In this document: piece by piece, positions 15,932 to 29,100 of the stretch
Layout: each line of letters starts with the position of its first letter
Position numbering within the stretch: the stretch's first letter is position 1
Assembly: GCF_028858535.1 (NCBI RefSeq)
Contig: NZ_JAPMOU010000042.1
Location: 1 to 47,300 of the forward strand
DNA from: Spartinivicinus poritis
GTDB taxonomy: Bacteria; Pseudomonadota; Gammaproteobacteria; Pseudomonadales; Zooshikellaceae
Direction: 5' to 3'
Length of the DNA: 47,300 nt
Translations under genes and position numbers: made by a program
The notes under the pieces: generated by a model
Database searches by the model: none
What the model was told of the DNA's origin: nothing
What the model saw: only the letters and a program-made list of their open reading frames with translations

Positions 15932-16584
15932 GTGCTGCAAGAGGTAATTGTAAAAAATATCTTTGGAAAAGTAAGGTATATTACACCTTACCAGCTGGTA
16001 AAAAATTAGAGTCGGCTAGTTGATAGTTTTCTGTTGAATCCAGTTGTGTCTAGGGATAGTAGATTTTTAAGTTATCATATTAATTATTTTTAAAATTACA
16101 GCATAATTAAAATAAAAAAATTATAAATGCATCAGTGTCTAAATTTTTTTGCTAAAGGCAATGCTTTGCCCGTTTAAATTAAACCCAAAAAATACAGAGA
16201 TCAAAAGTAGCATGGTTGTCTGTATTGTCTTTGGTGCTATATGTTTTTGGTATAGTTTTCACTATTATTTTTTTATCAAAATTATAGGTTAATCATAAAT
16301 AATTCTCTTTTCTGGTAAAGCAGTAATTATCCGCAGTGTCAGTCAGTACATCAATTATTGGGTTCTACATAAAGGTTGTAAGTTTGTGTTTCTGTAACTA
16401 AGTATTTTTCGTATAAAAAGCAAAAGCTTGATTATTTGTGTATTGAAGAAAAGGATATTAATAAGTCATGCTTGCTTGCATATATCCAATACGTTAGGTA
16501 CGGCCTTTGAGTGATTAGATCTCATGAGCCTAGAAATTATTCGAAAGGGTTTAAAAAGATTAAAAAATAGATTTTTTGTATGGT

Positions 16585-16613
16585 TTTACTGATTTTTACA
16601 CTGGTCTTATAGT
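16585..16613 (+). promoter_or_regulatory. Candidate sigma70 promoter for NRPS operon (distal)
   Basis: TTTACT (16585-16590) and TATAGT (16608-16613) are separated by exactly 17 nt, about 400 nt before the NRPS start codon. Good spacing and a 5/6 match at -10; in AT-rich DNA chance matches are common. Confidence 0.3.
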
Positions 16614-16901
16614 GGTGTTGGTGTGCTGACTATATCTGACTAATTTAAAATTATTAATTTTGTTGTGGATGATAGTTATTGCAAACTAACAAAAATAATA
16701 ACACAAACTCTATGTAATAAAATTTACAGGAACTTTGGCGAGTGTTTTTTTTCTAACCATTGAGCGAGAAATTGTATCAATAGATTTGTAAGTAAAAATT
16801 TACTCTGGCAAGAAAGGACTGGTTTTGTGTTTGTAAATATTTACTGTAATTCGTTTTGCCTACTTAGAAAGTCTGCTTGTAAAAAAATATAGCTTTCTTG
16901 T

Positions 16902-16928
16902 TTGAATTTGTATTATAAGAGTTATAAT
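16902..16928 (+). promoter_or_regulatory. Candidate sigma70 promoter for NRPS operon (proximal)
   Basis: A perfect TATAAT (16923-16928) lies 92 nt before the ATG, with TTGAAT (16902-16907) upstream at a short 15-nt spacing. Could be the main promoter if the short spacer is tolerated. Chance occurrence cannot be excluded. Confidence 0.3.
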
Positions 16929-17020
16929 GTATATATTATTCATTACTAGATTTCATTTAAATGGTTTGTTAGCGCTTGCTATTTAAATTAATTCTGTTAA
17001 GAGCTTTTTAAGGAATAATA

Positions 17021-20000
17021 ATGAAATTAATATGGGATTACTTATTGTCTCAGGGATACGGCTGTTTTGCTGAAATAGAAAGTAAATTACAGGAAGGTGT
17101 TTTTATAAGAAATAGCCTGTTTGAAATAAGTAATGAAATTGATAGGAATTTGCTGTTAAAAGCTGCTAAGTTGTGTTTTGATCAGGTAAGTTGTTTCTTT
17201 TTTAATAAAAATAAACAGAAAATTGCTTGTGATTTGATGCCATTAAACCTTTGGTTTGACGATTTTTCAAATGATGAAAACCCTCAAGGAAAATTGAAGA
17301 AACGAGCTGGCGAAGATGTAAGCCAGCTTTCGAATGTTTCAGAAGCGACATATTCTATTAATTTTCAATTGATTAAGCTTAATGCCGATAGCTATCAGAT
17401 TACACTTCAGACTAATGCAGCGCTATTTTCAGAAAATTTTTGTGCTCATTATATAAGCAATGTGTTTACAATATATGAGAAGCTACTTATAAATGAAAAG
17501 TATAACTTGCATAAATGTATAATTGAAATCAACTTGAATGACAGCCTTAATAACTGGCTGGATAAAGTGAGCCCTATAAATAAAACTGAGCTAGATGCTG
17601 ATCAGTATAATTATTTGAATAACAAAGCGCTTCAATATAAGTCGTTTTCAGAAAATCAGGAGCTCAATGTATTACATTATTCACTGGTTGATAACGTGAA
17701 TGATAAGTTGCATAAAGCAGCCTTTCAGTTGGGATTAACTATTCAGCAGCTAACAGCTGTAGCGTTAGCTGTTTATTTGTATAAGATCAATAATCAGCAA
17801 GAGTTTTCTATAGGTGTCCAAAAAAACTGCAAAAAAGACAGTTCAGTATTGGGTAGTGTGTATGAAAACAATTCAGAAATAGCTACTTATACTCCAAAAA
17901 TAGATATAAACTCGACCAATTTGCAAACGCTTGTTGATCAAGTATTGAACAGCAAAAAAGATGCATTTCGTTTACGAGATGAACAATATGAAACAGTTAT
18001 TTTTGAAACAGCAGAATTAGCTTCTCATCAGTATCAAAGTATTTGTGTAAAAGAAATTAGTCGAAGTATTTTTAGTAATAAAGTACCACTTCAACTGCAA
18101 TGGAATATAGATCAAAGCTCATCCAATTCTACATTAATGGTTTGTTTTAGATCAGATGTGTTTAACACATTTGAAGCAGAGTTATTTGCAGAGAGAATAG
18201 TAAGCTTTATTAGCCTTATTCAAAATAATATCGATCAACAGCTGGATATGATCAATATTGTTACAAATACAGAGATAGACTTATTTAAAAAGTGGAATGA
18301 TACAACGTCACCTTATCCTAAAGAGCTAGCTATTCATCACCTCTTTGAAAAGCAAGCAGCTCTTACTCCAAATTCAATCGCTGTTGTTGCAGGTAATGAG
18401 GAGCTTAGTTATCAACAGCTGAATGAACAAGCGAATCAGCTAGCAAAATACCTAGTTTCTCAAGGAGTCTCTTCAAGAAAGCTGGTTGGACTTTGTTTAG
18501 ATCGGTCAGTTGATTTTGTCGTATCAATGTTGGCTATTCTAAAAGCGGGTTGTGCTTATGTACCCCTGGATTCTGGCTATCCTGAGGATAGGCTGAACTA
18601 TTTGATTAAAGATTGTCAACTGCAATGGGTATTAACTAAAGAGTCATTGCAATGCTGCTTGCCCGAATCAGGGCAAAAGAATATTTGTGTTGATTCTATT
18701 GAAATTCAAAAGGCCTTGACTAATAGCAGTAAATTTAAAGATATAGAGTTACCTGTAGTTGCTGGCTCTGAAAGAGTTTATGTTATCTATACATCAGGTT
18801 CTACAGGTAAGCCGAAAGGGGTATCCGTTCCTCATCATGGCGTGAGCCGGTTAGTTATCAATAACGAACAGGTTCCTGTTAGCTCTGATACAGTCATTCT
18901 TCAGGTATGTTCCATTAATTTTGACGTAGCAACGTTTGAGCTATGGGGTCCATTATTAAATGGTGGTCGTCTTGTTCTATATCCTCATGCGTTAATTGAG
19001 CCGGCACTAATTGCTGAGAGTGTTAATAGTTATAATGTTAATACATTATGGCTGACGTCCGGATTATTTGATCAATGGTCAGCGACTGTTTTACCAAAGA
19101 TGCCAACACTTAAGTATTTATTAGTTGGCGGTGATGTTGTGTCACCAAAATCAGTGAGATCGCAGTATGAGAATAATCCAAATTTAACCTTGATAAATGG
19201 CTATGGCCCTACAGAAAATACGGTATTTTCGAGTTGTTTTGTTATACCAAAAAATTGGCCTGTAAATCAGTCAGTACCGATAGGTAAGCCGCTAGCTAAT
19301 TCTCAAGTATATGTACTTGATAAAACTCAATCCTATGTGCCATTAGGGATTGTTGGTGAGTTATACACTGGTGGAGATGGCGTTGCATTAGGCTATGTTA
19401 ATAAGCCAGAGTTGACTGCTGAGCGATTTATTAAAAACCCTTTTAATGATGACCCGAATGATCTGCTTTACCGAACAGGTGACCTTGTTTACTGGCAGCC
19501 TGATGGAACATTAGCTTTTATCGGGCGAGCAGACAATCAAATAAAGCTCAGAGGCTTTCGTATTGAACTGGGTGAGATTGAGATAGCCTTACAAAATCAT
19601 GCTTCTGTGGCTGAAGGGGTAGTCACCGTTTTTGAGCCAACCCCTGGAAATAAGTTATTAGTTGCTTATGTGGCACTGCATTCAGGGTTAACCACATCCT
19701 CTCAAGAAATTCGTGAAGTACTGAAAACACAACTGCCAGAGTATATGGTGCCAAGTGCAGTTGTTATGCTTGATAACTTACCGTTAAATGCAAGTGGTAA
19801 AGTTGATCGGAAAGCGCTACCAACACCTGCCTATCAACAACTTGTGGGTTATGATGTTGATTATGTTGCTACAACAACGGATACTGAAAAAGTTATAGAA
19901 AGTGCTTGGCAGCAATTATTAGGTATTAATGATCCCATAAGTCTAGAGGCAAACTTCTTTCAATTGGGTGGTCACTCACTAACGGCTATGAGACTGCTTG

Positions 20001-20143
20001 CCCAATTAAAGCAAAAATTTTCAATTGACTTATCAATTCACGATGTATTTTTAGCAAAAAACTTACATGATCTAGCTAAATTGGTTGATGCTAGTGAAAA
20101 GCAAAAAACATCAACGCTTATTAAGAGGTTAGAAACAAGAGAC
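17021..20143 (+). other. NRPS module 1: degenerate C, A (Val-like), T
   Basis: Residues 1-1041. About 1-425 follow the condensation-fold pattern, but where HHxxxDG should be the sequence reads TNAALFSEN (131-139), so the domain cannot be a normal peptide-bond former. The A domain spans about 436-935. Pocket residues read by alignment to GrsA-PheA give D-V-F-W-L-G-G-V-F(-K), nearest the valine code DAFWIGGTFK. Carrier serine S986 is in LGGHSL. As no active starter C precedes it, this module probably starts the chain with a free amino acid. Confidence 0.8.
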
Positions 20144-23100
20144 AGGCTCCCGCTTTCTTTCTCTCAACAGCAAATGTGGACATTAGATCAGGTTGATGGC
20201 AGTAGTAGCCATTACAACATTCCTCTGATCTTGAGCTTAAATGGTAAATTAAATAAAGCGGCATTAACTAACGCACTTGTTGAAATAGCAAATCGTCACG
20301 AAAGCTTGCGAACTGTTTATCAAGATGATGGTAGGGGTGCCTATCAAAGTATTTTGCCAAAACTAAGTTCATTTACTTTAAATGAAACTGACCTCTCTTC
20401 AATTAATAAAGCTGAGCAACAACAAGCAACAATTGATATTCAGGATCAGGAAATCACAGCAGATTATGATTTGCAATCTGATCTAATGCTTCGGGGTAGA
20501 TTGATTAAATTTAGTCCAGTTTCATTTCAATTAATTTTGACAATTCATCATATTGCAGCAGATGGATGGTCACTGACAATATTCATAAAAGAGTTAAACC
20601 ATTTATATAACTGCTTAGTCGAAGCAAAAAAAACATCTTTGCAAGAATTATCAGTTCAATACGCTGACTATGCCTATTGGCAAAGATCTACGTTCACTGA
20701 AGCAGTGTTAGCTCAGCAGATAAATTATTGGAAAGAGCAACTTAATGGAATTCCTGAACTACATGGCTTACCCATCGATAAAGTTAGACCTAACAAACAA
20801 TCGTTTGCTGGTGGCCATTATTGTGTTGATGTTGATCAGTCTGATATAGATAAATTCAAGGCACTGTGTCAAGAACAGGGTGCAACTTTATTTATGGGGC
20901 TATTTGCTGTTTTATCAGCTCTTGTTAGCCGATACAGTAACGAAAGAGATGTTGTTATAGGTACGGTAACAGCTAATAGAGACACAACTGACATCTCTGA
21001 ATTAATCGGTTTCTTTGTTAATACTTTGGTGCTCCGTACCAATCTATCTGATTCTCCGTCATTTATTTCTTTGTTAAGCCAATGTAAAGAAAACACTTTA
21101 AATGCATTTTCAAATCATCAGCTTCCTTTTGAAAAGTTAGTAGAAGAAATCCAACCTGTTAGAAGCCTAAGCCATCATCCTCTTTTTCAAATTATGTTGG
21201 TATTGCAAAATACTGATCAGGAAAAGTATCAATTAACTGATTTGGAAATAGCGCAAGAGCAACCTCAAATAACCAAGGCTAAGTTTGATTTAGTTTTAAA
21301 TGCAATTGAAAGTGAAGGGAAACTAAGGCTTAGTTGGGAATACAGTGCAGACCTGTTTGAATATGAAACTATAGAAAGGTTTGCCAGCCACTTTATACAG
21401 TTAATGAAGGTATGTGTAGACAACCCTCAGACGGATATTTTGCAGTGCTCCTTGCTAACAGATGCAGAAAAGCAGCTGCTGGTTAATGAGTGGTCTAATG
21501 CAAATGAAAAAAAATACACACAAAGAAACCACCTTATTCATCAAATTTTTGAACAACAGGTAGAAGCGCGTCCTACAGCTAAAGCTATTAGCTTTAGGGA
21601 CCATTCACTGTCGTATAGCAAGTTAAATAAACAAGCTAATCAACTAGCGCATTTTTTAAAAGAGCATGGTGTCATGCCAGGTGACCTAGTAGGGGTATTT
21701 ATAGATCGTTCTATCGATTTATTTACTTCTATATTAGGTATATTGAAAGCCGGTGGGGCTTATTTACCTTTGGATATTGCTTATCCAAAGGAGCGGCTTC
21801 AACATATGGTTGAGGATAGTCGTTTATCATTAGTAATAACCAAAAATACGTTCAAAGAGTGTTTTCCTAAAACCAAGGCTGAATTACTATGTTTGGATAA
21901 CAAGCAAACAGCAAGTGGTATAGCTCAGTCAGCTGACACTAACATTGACGTTTCGCAAAATAACTTAACTGCAAAAAGCTTAGCGTACACTATATACACA
22001 TCTGGATCGACAGGTAAGCCAAAGGGTGTGTTATTAAACCATGAAGGGTTGGTAAACTTGGCTTTTGCTCAAAGAGAGCTGTTAAGTGTTAATCCAAGTA
22101 GTCGTGTTTTACAGTTTGCTTCGATTAGTTTTGATGCGGCAACTTGGGAGTGGGTGATGACGCTATCATCTGGCGCTCAGTTGTTTGTATATGATGAGGA
22201 CGTAATAAAATCTGGAGAGTTACTATCTACAGCCATAAAACAAGATAAAATTTCTCATGCAACACTTCCTCCCGCATTATTGCCAGCGCTTAATGTTGAT
22301 GATTGGAGTAACGTAAAAACATTGGTTGTTGCAGGTGAGAGCTGCTCTTCCGATATGGTCGCGTTATGGAGTAAAAATAGAGACTTCATCAACGCCTATG
22401 GGCCTACCGAAAGTACCGTATGTGCTTCATTAGGAAAAATTGACTCAAATTACCCTTTGATTCATATTGGAAAACCCTTGCCAGGTGTTCAAACCTATGT
22501 GCTTGACGAGTTTAAACAGCCTGTACCTATTGGTGTTTTAGGTGAGCTATATATTGGCGGTGTAGGTGTAGCCAATGGTTATTTAAACCAACCTGAATTG
22601 ACTGCTGAAAAATTTGTCGTTAGTCCATTTGGTAAAAATAATTATGATAAATTGTATCGTACAGGAGACTTAGTACGGTGGCTGCCTGATGGTAACTTAG
22701 AATTTGCTGGTCGTATTGATCATCAAATAAAAATACGAGGCTTTCGTATTGAGCTAGGTGAAATTGAAGCCTGCTTATTAAATATAGAAGCAATCAAAGA
22801 GTGTTATATTCTTGTAAGAGAGGACAAAACCAACCATAAAAAACTAGTTGCTTATGTTGCCTTAAACGAAAATGGACAGATAACAGAAACACAAATAAGT
22901 GAGATACTAAAGCAGCAATTACCAAGCTATATGGTGCCGAGCGCCATTGTTATTTTATCTGCCTTACCGTTAACATCAAATGGTAAAGTCAATCGTAAGG
23001 CTTTACCAACGCCCAATTATCAAGCGAATGAAAACTATGTAGCACCTAAGCATCTAGTTGAAAAGTTATTATGTGAAGTTTGGCAAGCGGTATTAAAACA

Positions 23101-26100
23101 AGAAAAAGTTGGAATTCATGATAACTTCTTTGCTATTGGCGGTGACTCGATATTAGCAATACAGGTTGCATCACGAGTACTTCGAAAAGGTTATCAGCTA
23201 AGTACCAGGAAAATATTTGAATATCAAACAATAGCCGAGTTATCCAGGCATATTAAACAAATCAATAATAAGCAAGAAGATAATAAAGCAATAACAGGTA
23301 CACAAGATCTACTGCCAATTCAGTATGCATTTCTTCACGAAGATAACGTTGATCAGCATTACTTTAATCAGGCAATGCGAATTCAATTGCTAGCTGCGGT
23401 GACTGAGCATCAATTACTACAGGCGTTAACGGCAGTATATAAACGCCATGCGGTATTCAGACTCAGTTTTCTCAAACAAAATGACAAATGGGTTGCCGAA
23501 TATAAAGATGATATAACGGTAGAGGCAATCAACAACAGTATAATTAGTCAGCAACATTCGGATGATTTTGAGGATTTAGTTAAGCAAGCACATAATAGTT
23601 TTGATCTAGCACATCCTCTATTGAGTAACGTTATATTGGGGAGTGTAGGTACAAACAGTCGTGAGATGCTATGGGTCATCCATCACTTAATTGTTGATGG
23701 CGTTTCCTGGCGTATATTACTACAGGACCTGTCAACTGCTCTGGACCAAATTCAAAATAATCAAGAAATTGATTTAGGGAAAAATACCAGTAGTTATCAA
23801 GCATGGGGTAATTGGCTACAAAGCTTTAGCCAGTCAGAGCAGTTACAAGCCGAATATCAGTATTGGCTTAACACAGCGAATACAAATATCCCCCGTTTAC
23901 CGGTTGATAAAGTAATCACTACTCCTGATGAAGATACATGTCATAACAGTCGTGTTATTTCAGTTAAACTTGGGGCAGCCGCTAGCCGTGTATTAATTCA
24001 ACAAGCTAACCAGTGCTACCATACACAAATCAACGACCTATTGTTAACCGCTTTGCTACTAACTATTGCTGAGTGGCAAGAGAGTGATGCAATTCGATTA
24101 GCACTTGAAGGGCATGGCAGAGAGGAACTCAACAGCCAGCTTGATTTAAGTGAAACAATTGGTTGGTTTACGACAACTTTTCCTGTGGTGTTAACCAGTG
24201 TTGATGGTGGCATTGGCCAACAAATTAAGTCAGTCAAAGAACAGTTAAGAGCAGTGCCTAATAAAGGACTGGGCTACGATGTGCTACGTTATCTCAATAA
24301 AGATGCAGATTTAAATTCAACTTCACCATTGGAGCTCATATTTAACTATTTAGGCCAATTTGAAAATAAACAGCTGGAAAATAAAGAGCTAAACTCTGAT
24401 AAAACAGATTCAGCCTTGATATTGGAGGGAAGTTTTGAGAATACGGGTGATTGGGTAAGCAATAATCGCCAGCGGAGTCATCGACTAAGTATTGTTGGGA
24501 TCATGACCAACGGTCAGTTGCAATTGGATTGGGACTATAATCGTTGTGAATATCATGATGCAACTATTGAAACAATTGCTAACCGTTATATAGAACACTT
24601 GAATTCAATTATTGAGCACTGCTTTAATTCACCTGCTCAAAGTACACCGAGTGATTTTCCTTTAGTCAATATTAATCAAGATCGACTTGATAGCCTACAA
24701 GCTAAGTATCAGATTCAAGATTTATATCCTTGCACGCCAATGCAGCAAGGAATGCTATTTCATAATCAATTAAATACAGCGTCAGGCATGTATATGACGC
24801 AAATGATTCTGAGGTTGGGGCAGGTTAACGCTTCAGCCTTAAAGCAAGCTTGGTGTCAGTTAATTGATCGACATGCTGTATTAAGAACTGCGTTTGTTCA
24901 CTTAGAGCAAGGACAACCGCTACAACTGGTTGAACATCATATAGAAGAGCTGCCTTGGCAAGAAATAGATTGGTCAGCATTGTCCGCTGCTGATTATCAA
25001 CAGCAGTGGGATAATTTATTGCTTGTTGAAAAACAGCAACAAATTAATGTGAGTCAAGCACCTTTGATGCGTTTTGTCTTGGTGAAGCAAGCAGATGAAA
25101 TGTTTCATCTGGTATGGACGCATTTTCATGCTTTACTTGATGGCTGGTGTATTCCTTTATTATTAAAAGATTTGTCTGCGTTGTATGAAGCAAATCAACT
25201 AAATAAAACGGCTGAACTTGCTCCTGTTGTTCCTTATCGACATTATATCAGCTGGCTCAACCAGCAAAATAAACATGAAGCGAAAAGCTACTGGCAAGCG
25301 TATTTAGCTGGATTTGCTGAGCCAACTTTGCTCAATATGCCCAGCTATTATCCATACGAACAGCCATACGAACAGCCATACGAACAGCCATACGAACAGT
25401 CATGCGAGCAAAATAAAGCTGCTGATGATTCGGGTCAGCAAATTAGCTTATTAAATGGTTCATTATCTGCGAGATTACAAGATGCTGCCAAACAAGCACA
25501 AGTCACATTAAGTAGTGTGTTTCAAAGTGCATGGGGAGCGTTATTAGCTCGTTATTGTAATACTGCTGATGTTGTGTATGGTACAACCCGTTCTGGGCGT
25601 ACAGACCAAATTTCAGATGTAGAAAGCATTGTTGGGCTATTTATAAATAGCTTACCCACTCGTATTACGATTCCAGAGGAGGAGTCAGCCGTAGAAAGCT
25701 GGTTGCAGAGTGTTCATGCCTCACAGATAAACCACGACCAATTCAGTCATTCATCGTTAACAGATATTCATAAGTGGAGTGAGATTGAAAATGAACAAAA
25801 ACTATTTAACTCAATTTTAGTTTTTGAAAACTACCCATTTGATGATTATCGCCAGTGGAGTGAAGGCGAGTCATATCAGCTTCCATTAAAGGATATTAAT
25901 GCAATAGAGCAAACGAATTACCCTATTGCAATAGTGATAATACCGGGTAAGCAAATCCAGGTAAAAGCACTATATGACACAGACCAATTAAGTGCTGGAT
26001 TTGTTAGGCAGTTACTTGATCACTTGGTACAGCTTTTAAATGCTATTGCAAAAGATGTTAGTCAGCCTGTACAGCAGCTGTCGTTACTATCAGATGAACA

Positions 26101-29100
26101 AGTGGATCAGCAGGTTAAACAGTGGAATAATACATCAACGACTTATCCTGCTCATAAATCCATTAATACTTTATTTGAAGATCAACTTAAATACAGTAAA
26201 CAAAAAACAGCCGTTGTATTTGGCGAAACACAACTGACTTATGCTGAGTTAAATTGCAAGGCAAATCAGCTTGCCAACTATTTAATTGAGCAAGGAGTTC
26301 ATGCTGAAACACTAGTAGGCATTTATCTTGATAGGTCTGTTGATTTAATTATTGCAATGCTGGCAATTATCAAAGCCGGTGGCGCTTATGTGCCATTAGA
26401 CCCTGAACAGGGAAGTGATCGTCTTGCCGATATAATTGCAGACTGTGGTACAAACATTATTTTAACCAGCTCGAATTTAGCAAAGCAGATTGTTAATAAT
26501 CAATCTGAACATTTAACGATATGTTTAGATGATGACTTAATAATTACTGAGTTAGAACAGCAGATATCAGATGAAGTAGTCAATCAACCTATTATAACAA
26601 GCCAAAACTTGGCTTATGTTATTTATACCTCGGGCTCAACAGGTAAGCCAAAAGGTGTAGCGGTTGAACAGCAGAGCATCTTACGACTGGTTTTAAACAG
26701 TGACTACGTGCCATTTAAATCAACAGATGTTGTCGCTCAAGCCTCAAACCATTCATTCGATGCAGCTACATTTGAAGTATGGGGAGCGTTGTTAAATGGT
26801 GCTCGATTAGTTTACGTTCCAAAAGCAACACTATTGTCGCCAGCAAAATTACAGCAACAGCTTATCAATGATCGAATCACAACGCTGTTTATCACCACCG
26901 CTTTATTCAATGTGATGGCTGAACAGAACCCTTGTGGTTTTAAATCGTTAAAATACTTGTTATTTGGTGGTGAAGCAGTTTCTGTTGCTCATGTCAATAA
27001 AGTGCTTGTAGCAGAGGGTAAGCCCAAACACTTGTTACATGTGTATGGCCCTACAGAAAATACAACGTTTAGTACCTATTATGAGGTTACACAAGCTCAA
27101 GATATCTATCCAATTGGTTCGCCAATTGCGAACTCTACAGCTTATGTGTTGGATAGGTGGTTAAATATACTGCCTTCAGGTGTAGTGGGCGAGCTGTATT
27201 TAGGTGGTGATGGTGTTGCTAGGGCTTATTTAAATCGGCCAGAACTAACAGCAGAGCGTTTTATTGATAGTCCATTTTCTGTCAGTAAAACTCATGAAAA
27301 GCTTTATAAAACTGGTGACTTAGTTTACTGGAATGATGAAGGTCAACTGATTTATGTTAATAGAATTGATAATCAGATAAAGCTTAGAGGCTTTCGAATA
27401 GAGCTTGATGACATTGCAACGGTATTAAGCCATATTTCGGGTATTGCTGATAATTATGTGATGCTGCGGGAAGATACCGTGGGTGATAAAAAACTTGTGG
27501 CTTATGTTGTATTGGATAATCAGAGTGAATTTTATAAGAGCACGTTAAATGAGAGTGCACTTGATAAAGACACGTTAAATATAAACGATGCTGTAGATGC
27601 TCAAGATGAATCCGTACGTAACAAAGTTCATGAAATAAAAGCAATACTTGCTGAAAAACTGCCTAGCTATATGCAGCCTTCTGCTATAGAAGTATTATCA
27701 GCACTGCCACTTAATGCTAATGGCAAAGTAGATTATCGTGCTTTACCTCAACCCAACTATTATGAGGACCAAACGAACTTTTCAGCCTTGACCACATTAA
27801 CAGAGGCTACATTAAGTACTATCTGGAGCAATTTGCTAAAAACAACCGTTAATAATGGTTCTGCAAGCTTCTTTAGTTTAGGTGGGCACTCATTACTAGC
27901 GATGCAGTTAGTGGCTGCTATTCGTAAGCAGTTTGCTATTGAAATAGCGATTAACCAGATTTTTGAGCATGCTATTCTTTGTGATCAAGCCAAATTAATT
28001 GATCAATTAATTGCACAGCAGCAAACCTGCTTACCTGAAATTCAGTCAAATGCCAGTCAGGATTTGTGCCAACTATCTTATGCGCAACAACGGCTTTGGT
28101 TTATTGATCAAATGGAGGGTGGTAGTGCTCATTATAATATGCCGCTTGCTTTCCGGCTTAAAGGGGATGTGAACCTTAGTGTATTAAACAAGGCATTAGC
28201 GACCATTATTGAGCGGCATGAGGTATTGCGAACCTGTTTTATTAATAAATCAGGGGACGTTTATCAGCAGGTACAGGCTATGCCTGAAAAATGGCAACTG
28301 CTATTGGTCGATTTACAAACTGTTGATAAATATAAACAGGAAAAGACAATACTTGATTTGCAACAAGAGGAAGCAGATAAACCTTTTAATTTATCGACGG
28401 ATTTATTACTAAGAGGGCTTTTGATAAAGCTTGATACTACAGACGTTGTATTATTGCTTACCATGCATCACATCGCGTCTGATGGCTGGTCGCTGGGTTT
28501 ATTAATGGATGAGATCAGTCAGTTATATCTAGCGTATAACAACAATAACGAAGCTGCACTGGCTAATTTGTCAATTCAATACCGAGATTATGCCTTATGG
28601 CAGCGTAGTTCTCAGGTCAGCCAATTGCTGGATACTCAACTCAGCTTCTGGAAAAAGCAATTAGCGAATTTACCCGCTGTACATAATTTACCGCTAGATA
28701 AACCACGTCCTGTTACGCAGAGTTATCAAGGTCAGTGGCATTATTGTCAGTTAACTAACCAAGTAACGGACCAGTTTAAAGGGCTATGTCAACAACAAGG
28801 CGTTACCTTATTTATGGGCTTGCATGCCGCTTTTTCAGTGCTGCTTGCCCGCTATAGCGGTGATAACGATATAGTTGTAGGCACCCCAATTGCCAACCGC
28901 GATCAGCAAAGCCTTGCTGAACTGATTGGTTTTTTTGTTAATACCTTGGTGTTGCGTTTGGATTTAGTCGATAACCCAAGTTATTTGCAGTTACTTGAAC
29001 AAACAAAAAATACGGCACTTAATGCCTATGCGAATCAGCAGGTGCCATTTGAGCAGTTGGTTGAAGTATTACAACCTGCTCGGGATTTAAGTTATCACCC

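Larger units (their letters stand above)
15932..17008 (+). other. Long AT-rich leader of the NRPS operon, no gene seen
   Basis: About 1.08 kb with no convincing ORF on either strand; very AT-rich with many short homopolymer runs. It presumably holds the NRPS promoter and regulatory sites. Candidate promoter elements are given separately. No riboswitch or T-box is recognised. Confidence 0.55.
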
